Of a DNA stretch of 29,368 bases, positions 1-8,306 are shown one piece after another; position 1 is the stretch's first letter, and every line of letters starts with the position of its first letter. The position numbers and the translations under genes were made by a program. The notes below the pieces were generated by a model, which was given only the letters and a program-made list of their open reading frames with translations, had not been told where the DNA came from and did not search any database. Origin of the DNA: JANRKG01 sp033763635 (GTDB lineage: Bacteria > Cyanobacteriota > Cyanobacteriia > GCF-001939115); NCBI GenBank assembly GCA_033763635.1, contig JANRKG010000485.1, forward strand, positions 1 through 29,368. The letters run 5' to 3'.

Positions 1-1
1 C

Positions 2-238
2 ACCTACGAACCCCCAGAACGGCGCTTTGGGTTTGATGTAGCCCTCCTCACCCAGGTTCGACCGGACGTGTTGGGAGAACGGTTCACAACGGAGCCAGTC
101 GCCACCCCCAACGAATTCTTCCGAGAAGTGCCTCGCGATGATAATTGGGTACAAGCGCTCCTCTGTGCCCGGACTGTGGAAACAACTCCCCAAAATGCGG
201 TCAGTAGTAGCGAACGGCCCACCAACTGCCCGAATTGA
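2..238 (+). CDS. hpsA: C-terminal fragment of HpsA-like hormogonium polysaccharide protein (5' end outside window)
   Basis: An open frame enters from the left edge and gives 78 residues before TGA. The visible part (TYEPPERRFGFDVALLTQ, then FFREVPRDDNWVQALLCA, ending NCPN) has no recognisable catalytic motif. It lies only 24 bases upstream of an HpsB-like pseudopilin gene, which is the position of hpsA in the Nostoc punctiforme hps locus, where a large protein of uncertain biochemical role is needed for polysaccharide secretion in motile filaments. The name is inferred mainly from gene order and a remembered resemblance of the C-terminus; the fragment alone is too short for certainty. It is probably co-transcribed with the pseudopilins that follow. 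Confidence 0.55.
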   Translation, partial: TYEPPERRFGFDVALLTQVRPDVLGERFTTEPVATPNEFFREVPRDDNWVQALLCARTVETTPQNAVSSSERPTNCPN

Positions 239-262
239 TTCTGAACGATCTTGAGGATCTCT

Positions 263-937
263 ATGCTGCGTCCTTCTATCCGCCGTCCCCTTCCCAACCC
301 TGACACCAGTGAGGCTGGCTTCACGATCATCGAGTCTTTGATTGCGATCGTCGTCGTTGCCATCCTGCTAGTGAGCATTGCCCCGATCTTTGTCTTCGCA
401 GCCGCGAACCGTCTCCAGGCACGACGGGTTGAGATTGCCACTCAAGCCGCACGGGCCTATGTGGACAGCATTCGATCGCGGGCGGTGCCTCCCCCAAGAA
501 GTACGGGGACGGATACCCTCCAGGCTTATCCTCCCCCCGTAGCGGCTGGCACTCTGACCTGTCTCCCTGCCAATGTTCCGAACTCTAGCAGCGCAGCAGC
601 CGACTTTTACTGTACTGGAGGCACAAATGCCACCCAAACCCTTTTCTGTGTTGATAACGATGGGTCTGGATGTTCTACCCTCAGTTATCGGGACATGATC
701 ATCCAGGCGGTGCGATCGGCTCCCACAGATAATGCAGCCCAGGGATATCGATTAGGAATTCGAGTTTACCGAGCGGATGCGTTCCGGGGAACCGGATCTC
801 TGCAAAGGGGGGTGAAGCAGTTACCTTTTGCGGGCCAGGGTGGGCCACGGGCTTTTCCTTTATTAGAGATGACCACTGAAATCACCCCTGCATCCAGCAC
901 TTTTGATGACACCTGTCAACGGCTGGGGGGTTGTTAA
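263..937 (+). CDS. hpsB: HpsB-like pseudopilin (type II/IV prepilin)
   Basis: This 224-residue protein begins with a class III (prepilin) signal: a short basic leader, then G19/F20 with T-I-I-E, placing the conserved Glu at mature position 5, followed by about 22 hydrophobic residues (SLIAIVVVAILLVSIAPIF). The rest is a soluble domain with several Cys near the C-terminus (DDTCQRLGGC). A prepilin peptidase would cleave after G19, and the protein would join an inner-membrane pseudopilus. In the hps system such pseudopilins are thought to help export polysaccharide. I chose ATG 263 because GAGG sits six bases upstream; a TTG at 251 would add four residues and lacks such a site. It is the second gene of the run, spaced 44 bases from the next. 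Confidence 0.75.
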   Translation: MLRPSIRRPLPNPDTSEAGFTIIESLIAIVVVAILLVSIAPIFVFAAANRLQARRVEIATQAARAYVDSIRSRAVPPPRSTGTDTLQAYPPPVAAGTLTCLPANVPNSSSAAADFYCTGGTNATQTLFCVDNDGSGCSTLSYRDMIIQAVRSAPTDNAAQGYRLGIRVYRADAFRGTGSLQRGVKQLPFAGQGGPRAFPLLEMTTEITPASSTFDDTCQRLGGC

Positions 938-981
938 TCTATGTCTACACCTCTACATTTCTTCACCAGGAGATTCCTAGC

Positions 982-2079
982 ATGATGGGTCGCTTAGAGA
1001 GGCTATATTCCAGGTGTCTCAAGCAATTGAAAGCACCTGTGACTGGTGGTTTTACCCTCATCGAACTGCTCGTTTCAATGGTTATTTCCTCCATTGTGAT
1101 AACCACCCTCCTCTCGTTTATGGTGTCAACCGTGAACAACGAGCGGCGGGAACAGGCCAAAGCTGCCAGCGAGCAAGAGCTTCAGATCGCCCTGGATTAC
1201 ATCACACGAGATTTACAGCAGGCCATTTACATCTATGATGCAGATGGCATTGCCTCGATTAGTTCATCCCTGCCAGCCTCTAGCACTACGGATCGCAATC
1301 GTGCATTCCCGGTACTGGTATTTTGGAAGCGAGAGTATGTGGAAGACGCAGTTTCAATTCCCGGTAGCACCCCTCGCGACGATGCGTTTGCCTACTCTTT
1401 GGTTGCCTATTATTTAATTCGCAATACCAACAATAACCTCACCTGGTCCAACACGGCGCGAATTGCCCGCTTTCAAATTAGGGATGGGGTGCGATCGTCC
1501 AATGGCGATTTTCTGCCAGCAATCACGACGGGTGGACGGGCACAAATTCCAGACAACGGTTTCCGGCTGTTTGACTTATCTTCATCGGGTAGCACCGTAA
1601 AGGATAAAATGAACAACTGGACAAAAGCCAGCGCTGATTACACAGTGAACGTGGTTGGCGGCACCCCCGCAACCGTTAGCGCAGCTTACGATGTCACGTC
1701 GGTAGACCAGATGCCTGTGTTGATTGATTTTTTGGATCAAACTACGATCGCCCAAACACCGGAATTAGACCCAACAGCCACCAACAGCGTCAGCCCCCGC
1801 TGTGCTTCGGCGAATGCCCAGCAGATACCTCGATTTACAGGGACAGCAGGGGGGTCGATCGCATCTGACAATTTAAGAACCGCAAGCTTCTATGTCTGTG
1901 TCGATTCAGACGATACCGCTGTTCAGATCTTTCTGCGGGGGAATGCCTACGCCCGCTTATTAAACCGACGATCGATTGATACCGCCCAGGGCCGCTTCCG
2001 TCGGCCCCTGCAAGTGTTCTTCCCCAGAGCCAGTATTCAACAGGTTCGAGGACGGGGCTTATTGGGTGGATTCCAGTAG
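982..2079 (+). CDS. hpsC: HpsC-like pseudopilin
   Basis: A 365-residue protein with a prepilin leader ending G23/F24 (GGFTLIELLVSM), Glu at mature +5 and one N-terminal hydrophobic helix (about residues 24-47). The long soluble region is typical of the larger minor pseudopilins (GspJ/PilW-like). Start ATG 982 is preceded by AGGAGA eight bases upstream; the frame is open back to 931, but that would add 17 residues without a ribosome site. The size and position after the HpsB-like gene match hpsC of the hormogonium polysaccharide locus. The soluble part has two C-terminal Cys (RCASAN, FYVCVD) that could form a disulfide outside the cytoplasm. The function, as a tip or minor subunit of a secretion pseudopilus, is inferred from family and context. 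Confidence 0.72.
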   Translation: MMGRLERLYSRCLKQLKAPVTGGFTLIELLVSMVISSIVITTLLSFMVSTVNNERREQAKAASEQELQIALDYITRDLQQAIYIYDADGIASISSSLPASSTTDRNRAFPVLVFWKREYVEDAVSIPGSTPRDDAFAYSLVAYYLIRNTNNNLTWSNTARIARFQIRDGVRSSNGDFLPAITTGGRAQIPDNGFRLFDLSSSGSTVKDKMNNWTKASADYTVNVVGGTPATVSAAYDVTSVDQMPVLIDFLDQTTIAQTPELDPTATNSVSPRCASANAQQIPRFTGTAGGSIASDNLRTASFYVCVDSDDTAVQIFLRGNAYARLLNRRSIDTAQGRFRRPLQVFFPRASIQQVRGRGLLGGFQ

Positions 2080-2111
2080 TGAGAGACAACCCCAGAGATC
2101 AGGAGCGTTTT

Positions 2112-2801
2112 ATGGTGTCAATCGGGTCGATCGCACAACGATTAGGAAGCGGAAACTCAGTTTCCGGGAGAAGGGCAAAGACTTCAGACAAGGGGTTTAC
2201 CTTGTTAGAGGTCATGGCGGTTGTCATTATTATTGGGGCACTGGCGGCGATTGTGGCTCCGGGCTGGCTCTCGTTCAACAACCAGCGACGAGTCAGTGCC
2301 GTCAATGATGAGGTCATCCGGGCACTGCAAACGGCTCAGTCAGAAGCCAAGAAGAAAAAACTGAGCCATCGCATTCAGTTTCGGAAGCGGGATAATCAGA
2401 TCGAGTATGCCCTCTATCCTCTGCTGTCTGGAGTCACGGATGCCACAGTCATGGCAAGCCCGAATGTTTGGCAGCGCCTTGGAGGAGGTCAGCAAAAGTT
2501 TGGAAATATCCTTTTAGCCGCCAGTACAACGAACATCGGCGGTAATCCAACCACTGTTACCTGGGCGATCGCCGTGAATAATGGTGCTGCGATTGGCAGT
2601 GTCACTTTTGACTACATAGGTGCCATTCCGCTGGGCACAACCCCCAGTAATAATGGCCTGCACATCGTCGCAGCCACGCCTCGCAGCAACAACCCCAATT
2701 TACCCATTGCCTCGACTCAACGGTGTGTCAGAATTCTGTCCCTTCTCGGTAGCATTCGTTCGGGTCAGGGGGCCGCAGAGTGCGGCTTGAACCCCCCCTA
2801 A
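2112..2801 (+). CDS. GspH/FimT-like pseudopilin (HpsD position)
   Basis: A 229-residue prepilin-like protein with a 28-residue basic leader ending G28/F29 (KGFTLLEVMAVVIIIGALA), Glu at mature +5 and one hydrophobic helix. The start is ATG 2112, with AGGAG at 2101-2105 six bases upstream. A GTG at 2079 overlapping the previous stop is possible but has no ribosome site of its own. After the helix, a segment of the form N-x-x-RRVSAVNDEVIRALQTAQSEAK resembles the GspH/FimT helical spine, followed by a beta-rich domain ending in a Cys pair (RCVRIL, AECG). It is clearly related to the next gene (2907), so the two look like an old tandem duplication. It occupies the place of hpsD, but I cannot confirm orthology. 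Confidence 0.72.
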   Translation: MVSIGSIAQRLGSGNSVSGRRAKTSDKGFTLLEVMAVVIIIGALAAIVAPGWLSFNNQRRVSAVNDEVIRALQTAQSEAKKKKLSHRIQFRKRDNQIEYALYPLLSGVTDATVMASPNVWQRLGGGQQKFGNILLAASTTNIGGNPTTVTWAIAVNNGAAIGSVTFDYIGAIPLGTTPSNNGLHIVAATPRSNNPNLPIASTQRCVRILSLLGSIRSGQGAAECGLNPP

Positions 2802-2810
2802 AGAGCAGGT

Positions 2811-2826
2811 TGCGCGACTTCGCGCA
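2811..2826 (+). other. Small GC-rich hairpin between pseudopilin genes
   Basis: TGCGCG-ACTT-CGCGCA makes a perfect six-base stem with a four-base loop, ten bases after the stop of the third pseudopilin gene. It is followed by an A-run rather than a T-run, so it is not a canonical terminator for the plus strand. It may instead stabilise or process the mRNA in the 105-base gap before the fourth pseudopilin gene. Confidence 0.4.
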
Positions 2827-2906
2827 GAAAAAAGCAACAATTGCCCATATTTCAACCCATCCCCCATCCCTGAAAATGCCTTTCACAGGTAATTCAGGGT
2901 CTTTTT

Positions 2907-3488
2907 ATGGGAATTCAATTTGTTCATCCCGCCCAGGGACACGGGCGCTCTTCTGCGTCTGGTTTTACTCTCCTGGAACTCACAATTATCGGGTTCATAG
3001 TGGGAATCTTGGGGTTAGTGAGCGCCCCTTCCTGGCTAGGGTTCGTCAACACCCTGCAATTAAATAGCAGTCGCGATCGGGTCTATCAAGCTATGCAGGA
3101 AGCAAAAAGCAATTCTGTGCGTGATAATCTACGATGGCAGGTCACGTTTCGCCAGGTAGACGATACCGTACAGGCAGCAGTTCACCCGGTCATAGAAGGG
3201 CGATTTATGCCTCCTACGGTTCATTGGCAAACAATTGGTCAGGTTCGCATTGATGAAGCTGAAACCACCCTGCACTGTTCATCCAGGAATTGCCAAACTC
3301 CAGGAACCCTCTGGCGGGTCCAGTTCAACCATCGGGGGAATACAAACGGACAGTTGGGGCGCATTACGTTGATGGGGCACCGGAACGTTCGGGTCAAACG
3401 GTGTGTCATTGTTTCAACCCTGATCGGGCATCTCCGAGTCGCTCAACAACAATCCAGACCGGATGAGAATAAGCGTTATTGCTATTAA
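2907..3488 (+). CDS. GspH/FimT-like pseudopilin, paralogue of the preceding gene
   Basis: A 193-residue protein with a prepilin leader ending G19/F20 (SGFTLLELTIIGFIVGILG), Glu at +5 and one membrane helix. It aligns along its length with the protein at 2112: APSWLGF against APGWLSF, AMQEAKSNSVRDNLRWQVTFR against ALQTAQSEAKKKKLSHRIQFR, HPVIEG against YPLLSG, and a shared RCV plus a leucine-rich stretch near the end. The start ATG 2907 has only a weak AGGGT upstream. It closes the pseudopilin group; 114 bases then separate it from the glycosyltransferase genes. A GGAGA/TCTCC mini-hairpin at 3493-3508 lies just after its stop. The role as a minor pseudopilin for polysaccharide export is inferred. 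Confidence 0.7.
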   Translation: MGIQFVHPAQGHGRSSASGFTLLELTIIGFIVGILGLVSAPSWLGFVNTLQLNSSRDRVYQAMQEAKSNSVRDNLRWQVTFRQVDDTVQAAVHPVIEGRFMPPTVHWQTIGQVRIDEAETTLHCSSRNCQTPGTLWRVQFNHRGNTNGQLGRITLMGHRNVRVKRCVIVSTLIGHLRVAQQQSRPDENKRYCY

Positions 3489-3602
3489 CTTAGGAGATTT
3501 TTTTCTCCCCAATCATTGCCAAAAGCTAAAAAGAGCCAGAATTTTCCTGAGTCAGGGTAGTTTTCTAGTTCAATGGAAAAGTGAGCTTTTCCCGGTTGCC
3601 CC

Positions 3603-4802
3603 ATGATTTCTACTGGTCCACCTCCTAAAATTTCTTTACTGGTTTGGAACCTTTCCACAAATGATGGTGCGATCCGAGCCTCCCTATTAGGGGAAGCCTT
3701 GCGCCGTCTGGGGTGCCAGGTTGAAATTTTGGGGTTCTTGTTTGGGGAGTCGGTATACTCAGCCCTGCCGAAAGATTTCCCGATTCGAACGATTAAGGGC
3801 GATCGGTATCCCGGATTTGTGAAGTCGATCGCCCAACTCCTCCGCCAAATTGACGGAGATATTCTGTACGCTATCAAACCCCAACCCGGCAGTTTTGGGG
3901 TTGCACTGCTCAAGAAGTGGCAAACTCGCCGCCCTTTAATCCTCGACATTGACGATTGGGAACTCAGTTGGCATGGGGGCGACGAATTTAAATATCACTG
4001 GCAACCCAAACAATTTTTAAGGGATGTCCTGAAACCAGAAGGAGCCTTGCGAAGACCCGATCATCCTCTGTATTTGCAATGGATGGAGCGACTGATCTAC
4101 CAGGCCGACGCAGTGACCGTTCATACCCGTTTTCTGAAGGAGCGCTTTGGGGGAGTCTTTGTCCCGAATGGGAAAGATGTAGACCTTTTTTCCCCCGATC
4201 GGTATGACTCCCAGGCTTTGAAAGAACGCTATGGTCTGACTTCTTACCGCACTTTAATGTTTCCCGGTGCCCCTCGTCCCTACAAGGGGTTAGAAGATTT
4301 ACTGGCGGCTCTCAAGCTGATTAACGAACCCGATCTAAAGCTGGTGATCGTGGGAGGGAATCCCTACGATAATTATGATGAACAACTCCTGCGGGAGTGG
4401 CAGCCCTGGATTCTGCAACTGCCCCGCCAACCTGCCGATCGCATGCCTGAAGTTGTTGCCGCCGCCGATGTAATTGTGGTTCCCCAAAGGGACTCTCTGG
4501 CAACCCGTGCCCAATTTCCCTTAAAGCTAACCGACGGCATGGCAATGGCAAAGCCTGTGCTGGCAACACGGGTAGGAGACATCCCGGAAATTTTGGGGGA
4601 TGCGGGTTATCTGGCAGATCCCTCTTCTCCAGAACAGTTGGCAGAACAAATTCGCTGGATTTTCTCCCATCCCGAAGAAGCCAAAGAGAAGGGAAAACAG
4701 GCCCGAATTAGATGTGTTGAATATTGCAGTATTGATACGATGGCATCAACCCTTTCGACTCTTCTCGCCCAACTTCATGATTCGTCCCACTGCGATCGCT
4801 AA
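3603..4802 (+). CDS. GT4-family glycosyltransferase
   Basis: A 399-residue soluble GT-B enzyme. The N-terminal half (about residues 8-185) is the acceptor domain. The donor domain begins near VPNG (187-190), which precedes the usual linker. The C-terminal segment TDGMAMAKPVLATRVGDIPEIL (about 310-331) is the nucleotide-sugar region of GT4 enzymes, in which members move a sugar from an NDP-sugar onto a glycan or lipid carrier with retention of configuration. In this enzyme the usual E-x7-E is replaced by a related motif (D311 in place of the first acidic residue), which is common in divergent members. It is the first biosynthetic gene after the pseudopilins and 125 bases ahead of an ABC exporter. 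The sugar donor and acceptor cannot be read from the sequence. Confidence 0.82.
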   Translation: MISTGPPPKISLLVWNLSTNDGAIRASLLGEALRRLGCQVEILGFLFGESVYSALPKDFPIRTIKGDRYPGFVKSIAQLLRQIDGDILYAIKPQPGSFGVALLKKWQTRRPLILDIDDWELSWHGGDEFKYHWQPKQFLRDVLKPEGALRRPDHPLYLQWMERLIYQADAVTVHTRFLKERFGGVFVPNGKDVDLFSPDRYDSQALKERYGLTSYRTLMFPGAPRPYKGLEDLLAALKLINEPDLKLVIVGGNPYDNYDEQLLREWQPWILQLPRQPADRMPEVVAAADVIVVPQRDSLATRAQFPLKLTDGMAMAKPVLATRVGDIPEILGDAGYLADPSSPEQLAEQIRWIFSHPEEAKEKGKQARIRCVEYCSIDTMASTLSTLLAQLHDSSHCDR

Positions 4803-4927
4803 ATTCCCATTCCCTCCAGTCCCATTCATTGCCGGGATGCTCCCAAAAGGTGTCATTCCTCTGATGGACAGGCTTATCCTTCCCTGCAATTCTCAATAAA
4901 GCCGAAAACTCTCAGAAAGAATCCGTT

Positions 4928-6979
4928 ATGTCTGCGAATCAATTACTTGTCAAGTATGCCTTGCGTCGTCCTCTCTGGGCTGTTTTGACAATTGTCTTCG
5001 GCTTTACCAGTGCCCTGTTCAACGGGATCAGTACAGCCTTGATTGCTCCCGTCGTCCTCGGCTTTTTAGACCAAAAATTTGAGATCCAGGGAGGCCCACC
5101 CCTCATTCAAAGCCTGATGGCTCCCTTCGGGAGCGTGCCAGAGCGGTATCGCATGATGGTGATGCTGGGGGCGATCGTGTTTGCCATCGTCTTGAAAAAT
5201 GTCACTGTCTATGTTAGTTCCCTGATCTCTGGAATTCTGACCCGATCACTGATGGCCGATTTGCGAGAGACCGGATTTCGGCTGCTCCTGGAGGTCGATT
5301 TAGACTATTACTCGCGCATGAAAGTAGGGGACTTGATTAACCGCCTGGGGGGCGAGATTGGGCGAACCTCTGGGGCGATCGGGTCCGTAATTCAGATGAT
5401 TATTAATGGCATCACAGCCCTGGTCTTCATCGGGATCTTGCTCTCCATGTCCTGGCAGTTGACCCTTATCGCGACATTTTTGTTAGCCCTTGTTGCCCTG
5501 GCAAACCAATTTGTTGTCATTCGCTCAAAGGAGCTAGGGCAACAGCTTTCTGAAATGTCCCGCGTTTATTCAAGCGCGATGATCGAGGTTCTGAGTGGAA
5601 TACGGTTGGTCAAAGCTCTTGCCAATGAAGATCGGGAGTATGCCAGACTGCAACAATTTATCCGGCAACGGGAGCGAATTGATTTTCAGTCCCAGGCCAA
5701 CTATGGGTTAGTCGGGCCTATTAATGAAGTCACCAGTATCGTTGTGATTGTCCTGATCATTGTGTTGGGCCGCATTCTGTTTGCCGGGAATTTGCAAACC
5801 CTTTCCACGATTCTGCTCACTTATTTGTTAATTCTATTCCGCCTACTTCCGATTGTTGGGCAGCTTAATCTCCAACGCAGTCAGTTTGCCAACGCAGCCG
5901 CCAGTGTCCATCTCGTAAATGATTTTCTCAGACGAGAAGATAAACCCTTCATGCAAAACGGCACCCAGCCTTTTACAACCCTTTCTGAAGGCATTCGCTT
6001 TGAAAATCTTTCCTTTACCTATCCCACGAATCTCGATCGCCAAGTTCTGAAAAATATTAACCTATCCCTACCGCGAGGAACGACCCTGGCCCTGGTGGGT
6101 TCTTCCGGGGCAGGAAAGTCAACTCTTGCCGACCTATTACCCCGATTTTATGATCCCCAGGAAGGGCGAATTCTCGTTGATGGGGTTGATTTGCGTGATC
6201 TTGATCTCAAGAGCTTCCGGCGCAACATGGGAATTGTAAGTCAGGATACCTTTCTCTTTAATGACACAATTCGCAACAACATCGCCTACGGTCGTAACAA
6301 TCCAACAGATGAGGCCATCATTCAAGCAGCCAAGCTAGCAAACGCCTATGAATTCATTGAGCAGCTTCCCAAAGGACTGGACACCTTAATCGGCGATCGG
6401 GGAGTTCTGCTCTCTGGAGGCCAGCGGCAACGATTAGCCATTGCCCGCGCCCTCCTGCAAAACCCAGAGATTCTCATTCTGGATGAAGCAACCAGTGCCC
6501 TGGATACGGCTTCTGAGCGGTTAGTACAGGCGGCAATCGAAAACCTGAGCCGCGATCGAACCACCTTGGTGATTGCCCACCGTCTCTCTACAATTCAAAA
6601 AGCAGAGCAGATCGCAGTACTGCACAAGGGGCAGGTTGTAGAGGTGGGAACCCATGAGGAGTTGCTGAGAAAAAATGGTCATTATGCCCAACTGCACGCG
6701 ATCCAATTTGGGGATACGACCGATTTCAACCAGGTCGATCAACGAGCCTCAGAATATGATGCGTTAGTGAAGACTTCCTATCGAGCCAGGGAACAATTGA
6801 ATATTATTCTGGGTTCCTTGCGCTTGCTGGCCGATGACATTATCGACACGCCCGATGAGCGCTTGGAATTGACCGAGGTTTCCTACCATTCTGCCCTCCA
6901 GATGTTAAATATTCTTGAGGTGTTTGAAGAGAGTGCAAAGACCAAGCCAGGGCAGGTAACAACGCCTGTAGAATCTTAA
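4928..6979 (+). CDS. MsbA-type ABC exporter (fused permease-ATPase) with helical C-terminal extension
   Basis: A 683-residue half-transporter. Residues 1-330 hold about six membrane helices (type IV exporter fold). The nucleotide-binding domain shows Walker A GSSGAGKST near 391-399, signature LSGGQRQR near 495, Walker B ILILDEATSA near 516, and the H-loop AHRLST near 549. Such homodimers flip lipid-linked sugars, lipid A or glycolipids (MsbA and HepA groups). Placed between two GT4 genes, it most likely exports a lipid-linked glycan or polysaccharide precursor. After a normal ATPase end near residue 600 there is an extra 80-residue helical tail (SYRAREQLNIILGSL onwards) that resembles the dimerisation helices of histidine kinases but has Tyr where the phosphorylated His would be. 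ATG 4928 has AGAAAGA upstream. Confidence 0.88.
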   Translation: MSANQLLVKYALRRPLWAVLTIVFGFTSALFNGISTALIAPVVLGFLDQKFEIQGGPPLIQSLMAPFGSVPERYRMMVMLGAIVFAIVLKNVTVYVSSLISGILTRSLMADLRETGFRLLLEVDLDYYSRMKVGDLINRLGGEIGRTSGAIGSVIQMIINGITALVFIGILLSMSWQLTLIATFLLALVALANQFVVIRSKELGQQLSEMSRVYSSAMIEVLSGIRLVKALANEDREYARLQQFIRQRERIDFQSQANYGLVGPINEVTSIVVIVLIIVLGRILFAGNLQTLSTILLTYLLILFRLLPIVGQLNLQRSQFANAAASVHLVNDFLRREDKPFMQNGTQPFTTLSEGIRFENLSFTYPTNLDRQVLKNINLSLPRGTTLALVGSSGAGKSTLADLLPRFYDPQEGRILVDGVDLRDLDLKSFRRNMGIVSQDTFLFNDTIRNNIAYGRNNPTDEAIIQAAKLANAYEFIEQLPKGLDTLIGDRGVLLSGGQRQRLAIARALLQNPEILILDEATSALDTASERLVQAAIENLSRDRTTLVIAHRLSTIQKAEQIAVLHKGQVVEVGTHEELLRKNGHYAQLHAIQFGDTTDFNQVDQRASEYDALVKTSYRAREQLNIILGSLRLLADDIIDTPDERLELTEVSYHSALQMLNILEVFEESAKTKPGQVTTPVES

Positions 6980-7041
6980 GGGGCACCAACGCAGTCAGGA
7001 ACCCTACAGTCAGACTCTCTGACTAAAACTGGACCATCACC

Positions 7042-8241
7042 ATGACTAAGCATTATCTATTTTTTATCCGAGAGCCATTGCCGAAAGCAGAAGCTCATAC
7101 CTTTCAGGTGGTACAGTGCGCCAATGCTGCGGCAAATTTGGGATATTCAACGGTCCTTTCCTACTACGGGATGGGGGCAAGTGCCCGGAATCCACTCCGA
7201 TGGGTTACACCGCTTCATCCCGAAGCGCCAGATGCCGAATTTTCCCAGTTCTATAGTGTCCAGGGCAAGTTGCAGGTAAACCCACTCCCTATGCCCTGGC
7301 CAATCGAGCATTGGCGGAGCCGTTGGACGGATGCCAATACGATCGCCACAAAATATTACCTGCCTGTTCATTTTTTCCCAAAAACCCAAATTGTTCACAC
7401 CCGTGACTGGAATTGTGTCAAGGCAGCGATTCAATCAGGGATTCCGGTGATTTATGAACATCACCACCATGAAGACCGACCCTTTGAACCCGAAATTGTG
7501 AAACACTCGCTGTTTCAAATTTCTGTCACCGTCGCCGATACAGTACGCGATAGCATGATCGCCTGTGGCATGCCATCGGAAAAAGTGATCAAATTGCACA
7601 ATGGCTTTAATCGGGCTTTTGCAGTTCGCAATCCAGAGAAAATTACAGCCCTCCGCCAGCAATTGCTTCCAGAGGGGCGATCCCGTTTAGTCGTTTATTC
7701 GGGTGCCCTGTACCGATTTAAAGGGGTTGACCTGCTGTTAGAAATCGCCCCCCTGTTCCCGACAACTCAGTTTGTCATGGCGGGTGGGAAAGCGGATCAG
7801 GTGGAGGAGTATCGCCAGCAAGCTCAGGCCAGGGGGTTAAACAATGTAACCTTTTTGGGCCATGTCACCCAACAATATTTAAGTGTGCTGCTGCAATCCG
7901 CCGATGTCCTGGCCCATCCCCACCTTTCCGGGAAGGAAGCATCCTTCACCTCTCCACTCAAGTTGTTTGATTACCTGGCTTCTGGAACACCGATCGTTGC
8001 CACCACCATTTCTACCTTGCAGGAGTTTCAGGGAGCGGGCGTGGTCGCCGGATGGTGCGAACCGGACAATCCCCAGCAATATGCTCAATGTTTGCAACAG
8101 ATTTTAGACCAATATCCCTTCAAAGTAGATGGGTATGGAACCGCCAGCAACTTTCTGGAGCAATTTTCCTGGGAAAACCGGATTGAAAAAATTTTGAGCT
8201 ATGTCGAGGAGTCAAAACGCCCGATCGCCAGGGCTGGATAG
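7042..8241 (+). CDS. GT4-family glycosyltransferase
   Basis: A 399-residue GT-B glycosyltransferase. The N-terminal domain has HTRDWNC (119-125) and a His-rich YEHHHHEDRP (138-147). The NGFN motif at 187-190 marks the linker, and the donor domain ends with SGKEASFTSPLKLFDYLASGTPIVAT (296-321), the signature UDP/GDP-sugar site of GT4 enzymes with the essential Glu in the E-x7 region. It transfers a sugar from an activated nucleotide in the cytoplasm, probably onto the same glycan that the adjacent ABC exporter moves. It starts 62 bases after the exporter gene. The substrate is unknown. Confidence 0.83.
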   Translation: MTKHYLFFIREPLPKAEAHTFQVVQCANAAANLGYSTVLSYYGMGASARNPLRWVTPLHPEAPDAEFSQFYSVQGKLQVNPLPMPWPIEHWRSRWTDANTIATKYYLPVHFFPKTQIVHTRDWNCVKAAIQSGIPVIYEHHHHEDRPFEPEIVKHSLFQISVTVADTVRDSMIACGMPSEKVIKLHNGFNRAFAVRNPEKITALRQQLLPEGRSRLVVYSGALYRFKGVDLLLEIAPLFPTTQFVMAGGKADQVEEYRQQAQARGLNNVTFLGHVTQQYLSVLLQSADVLAHPHLSGKEASFTSPLKLFDYLASGTPIVATTISTLQEFQGAGVVAGWCEPDNPQQYAQCLQQILDQYPFKVDGYGTASNFLEQFSWENRIEKILSYVEESKRPIARAG

Positions 8242-8306
8242 CGAATACTGACCACACTCCTGATCCAGTTACAGGTGCCAGAAAAGGAACTTAGAGGGAT
8301 GCAAGC

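Noticed and set aside
4..441. Minus-strand open frame across the hpsA end and hpsB start
   Set aside because: It is antisense to two well-supported genes, has no family motif and no ribosome site.
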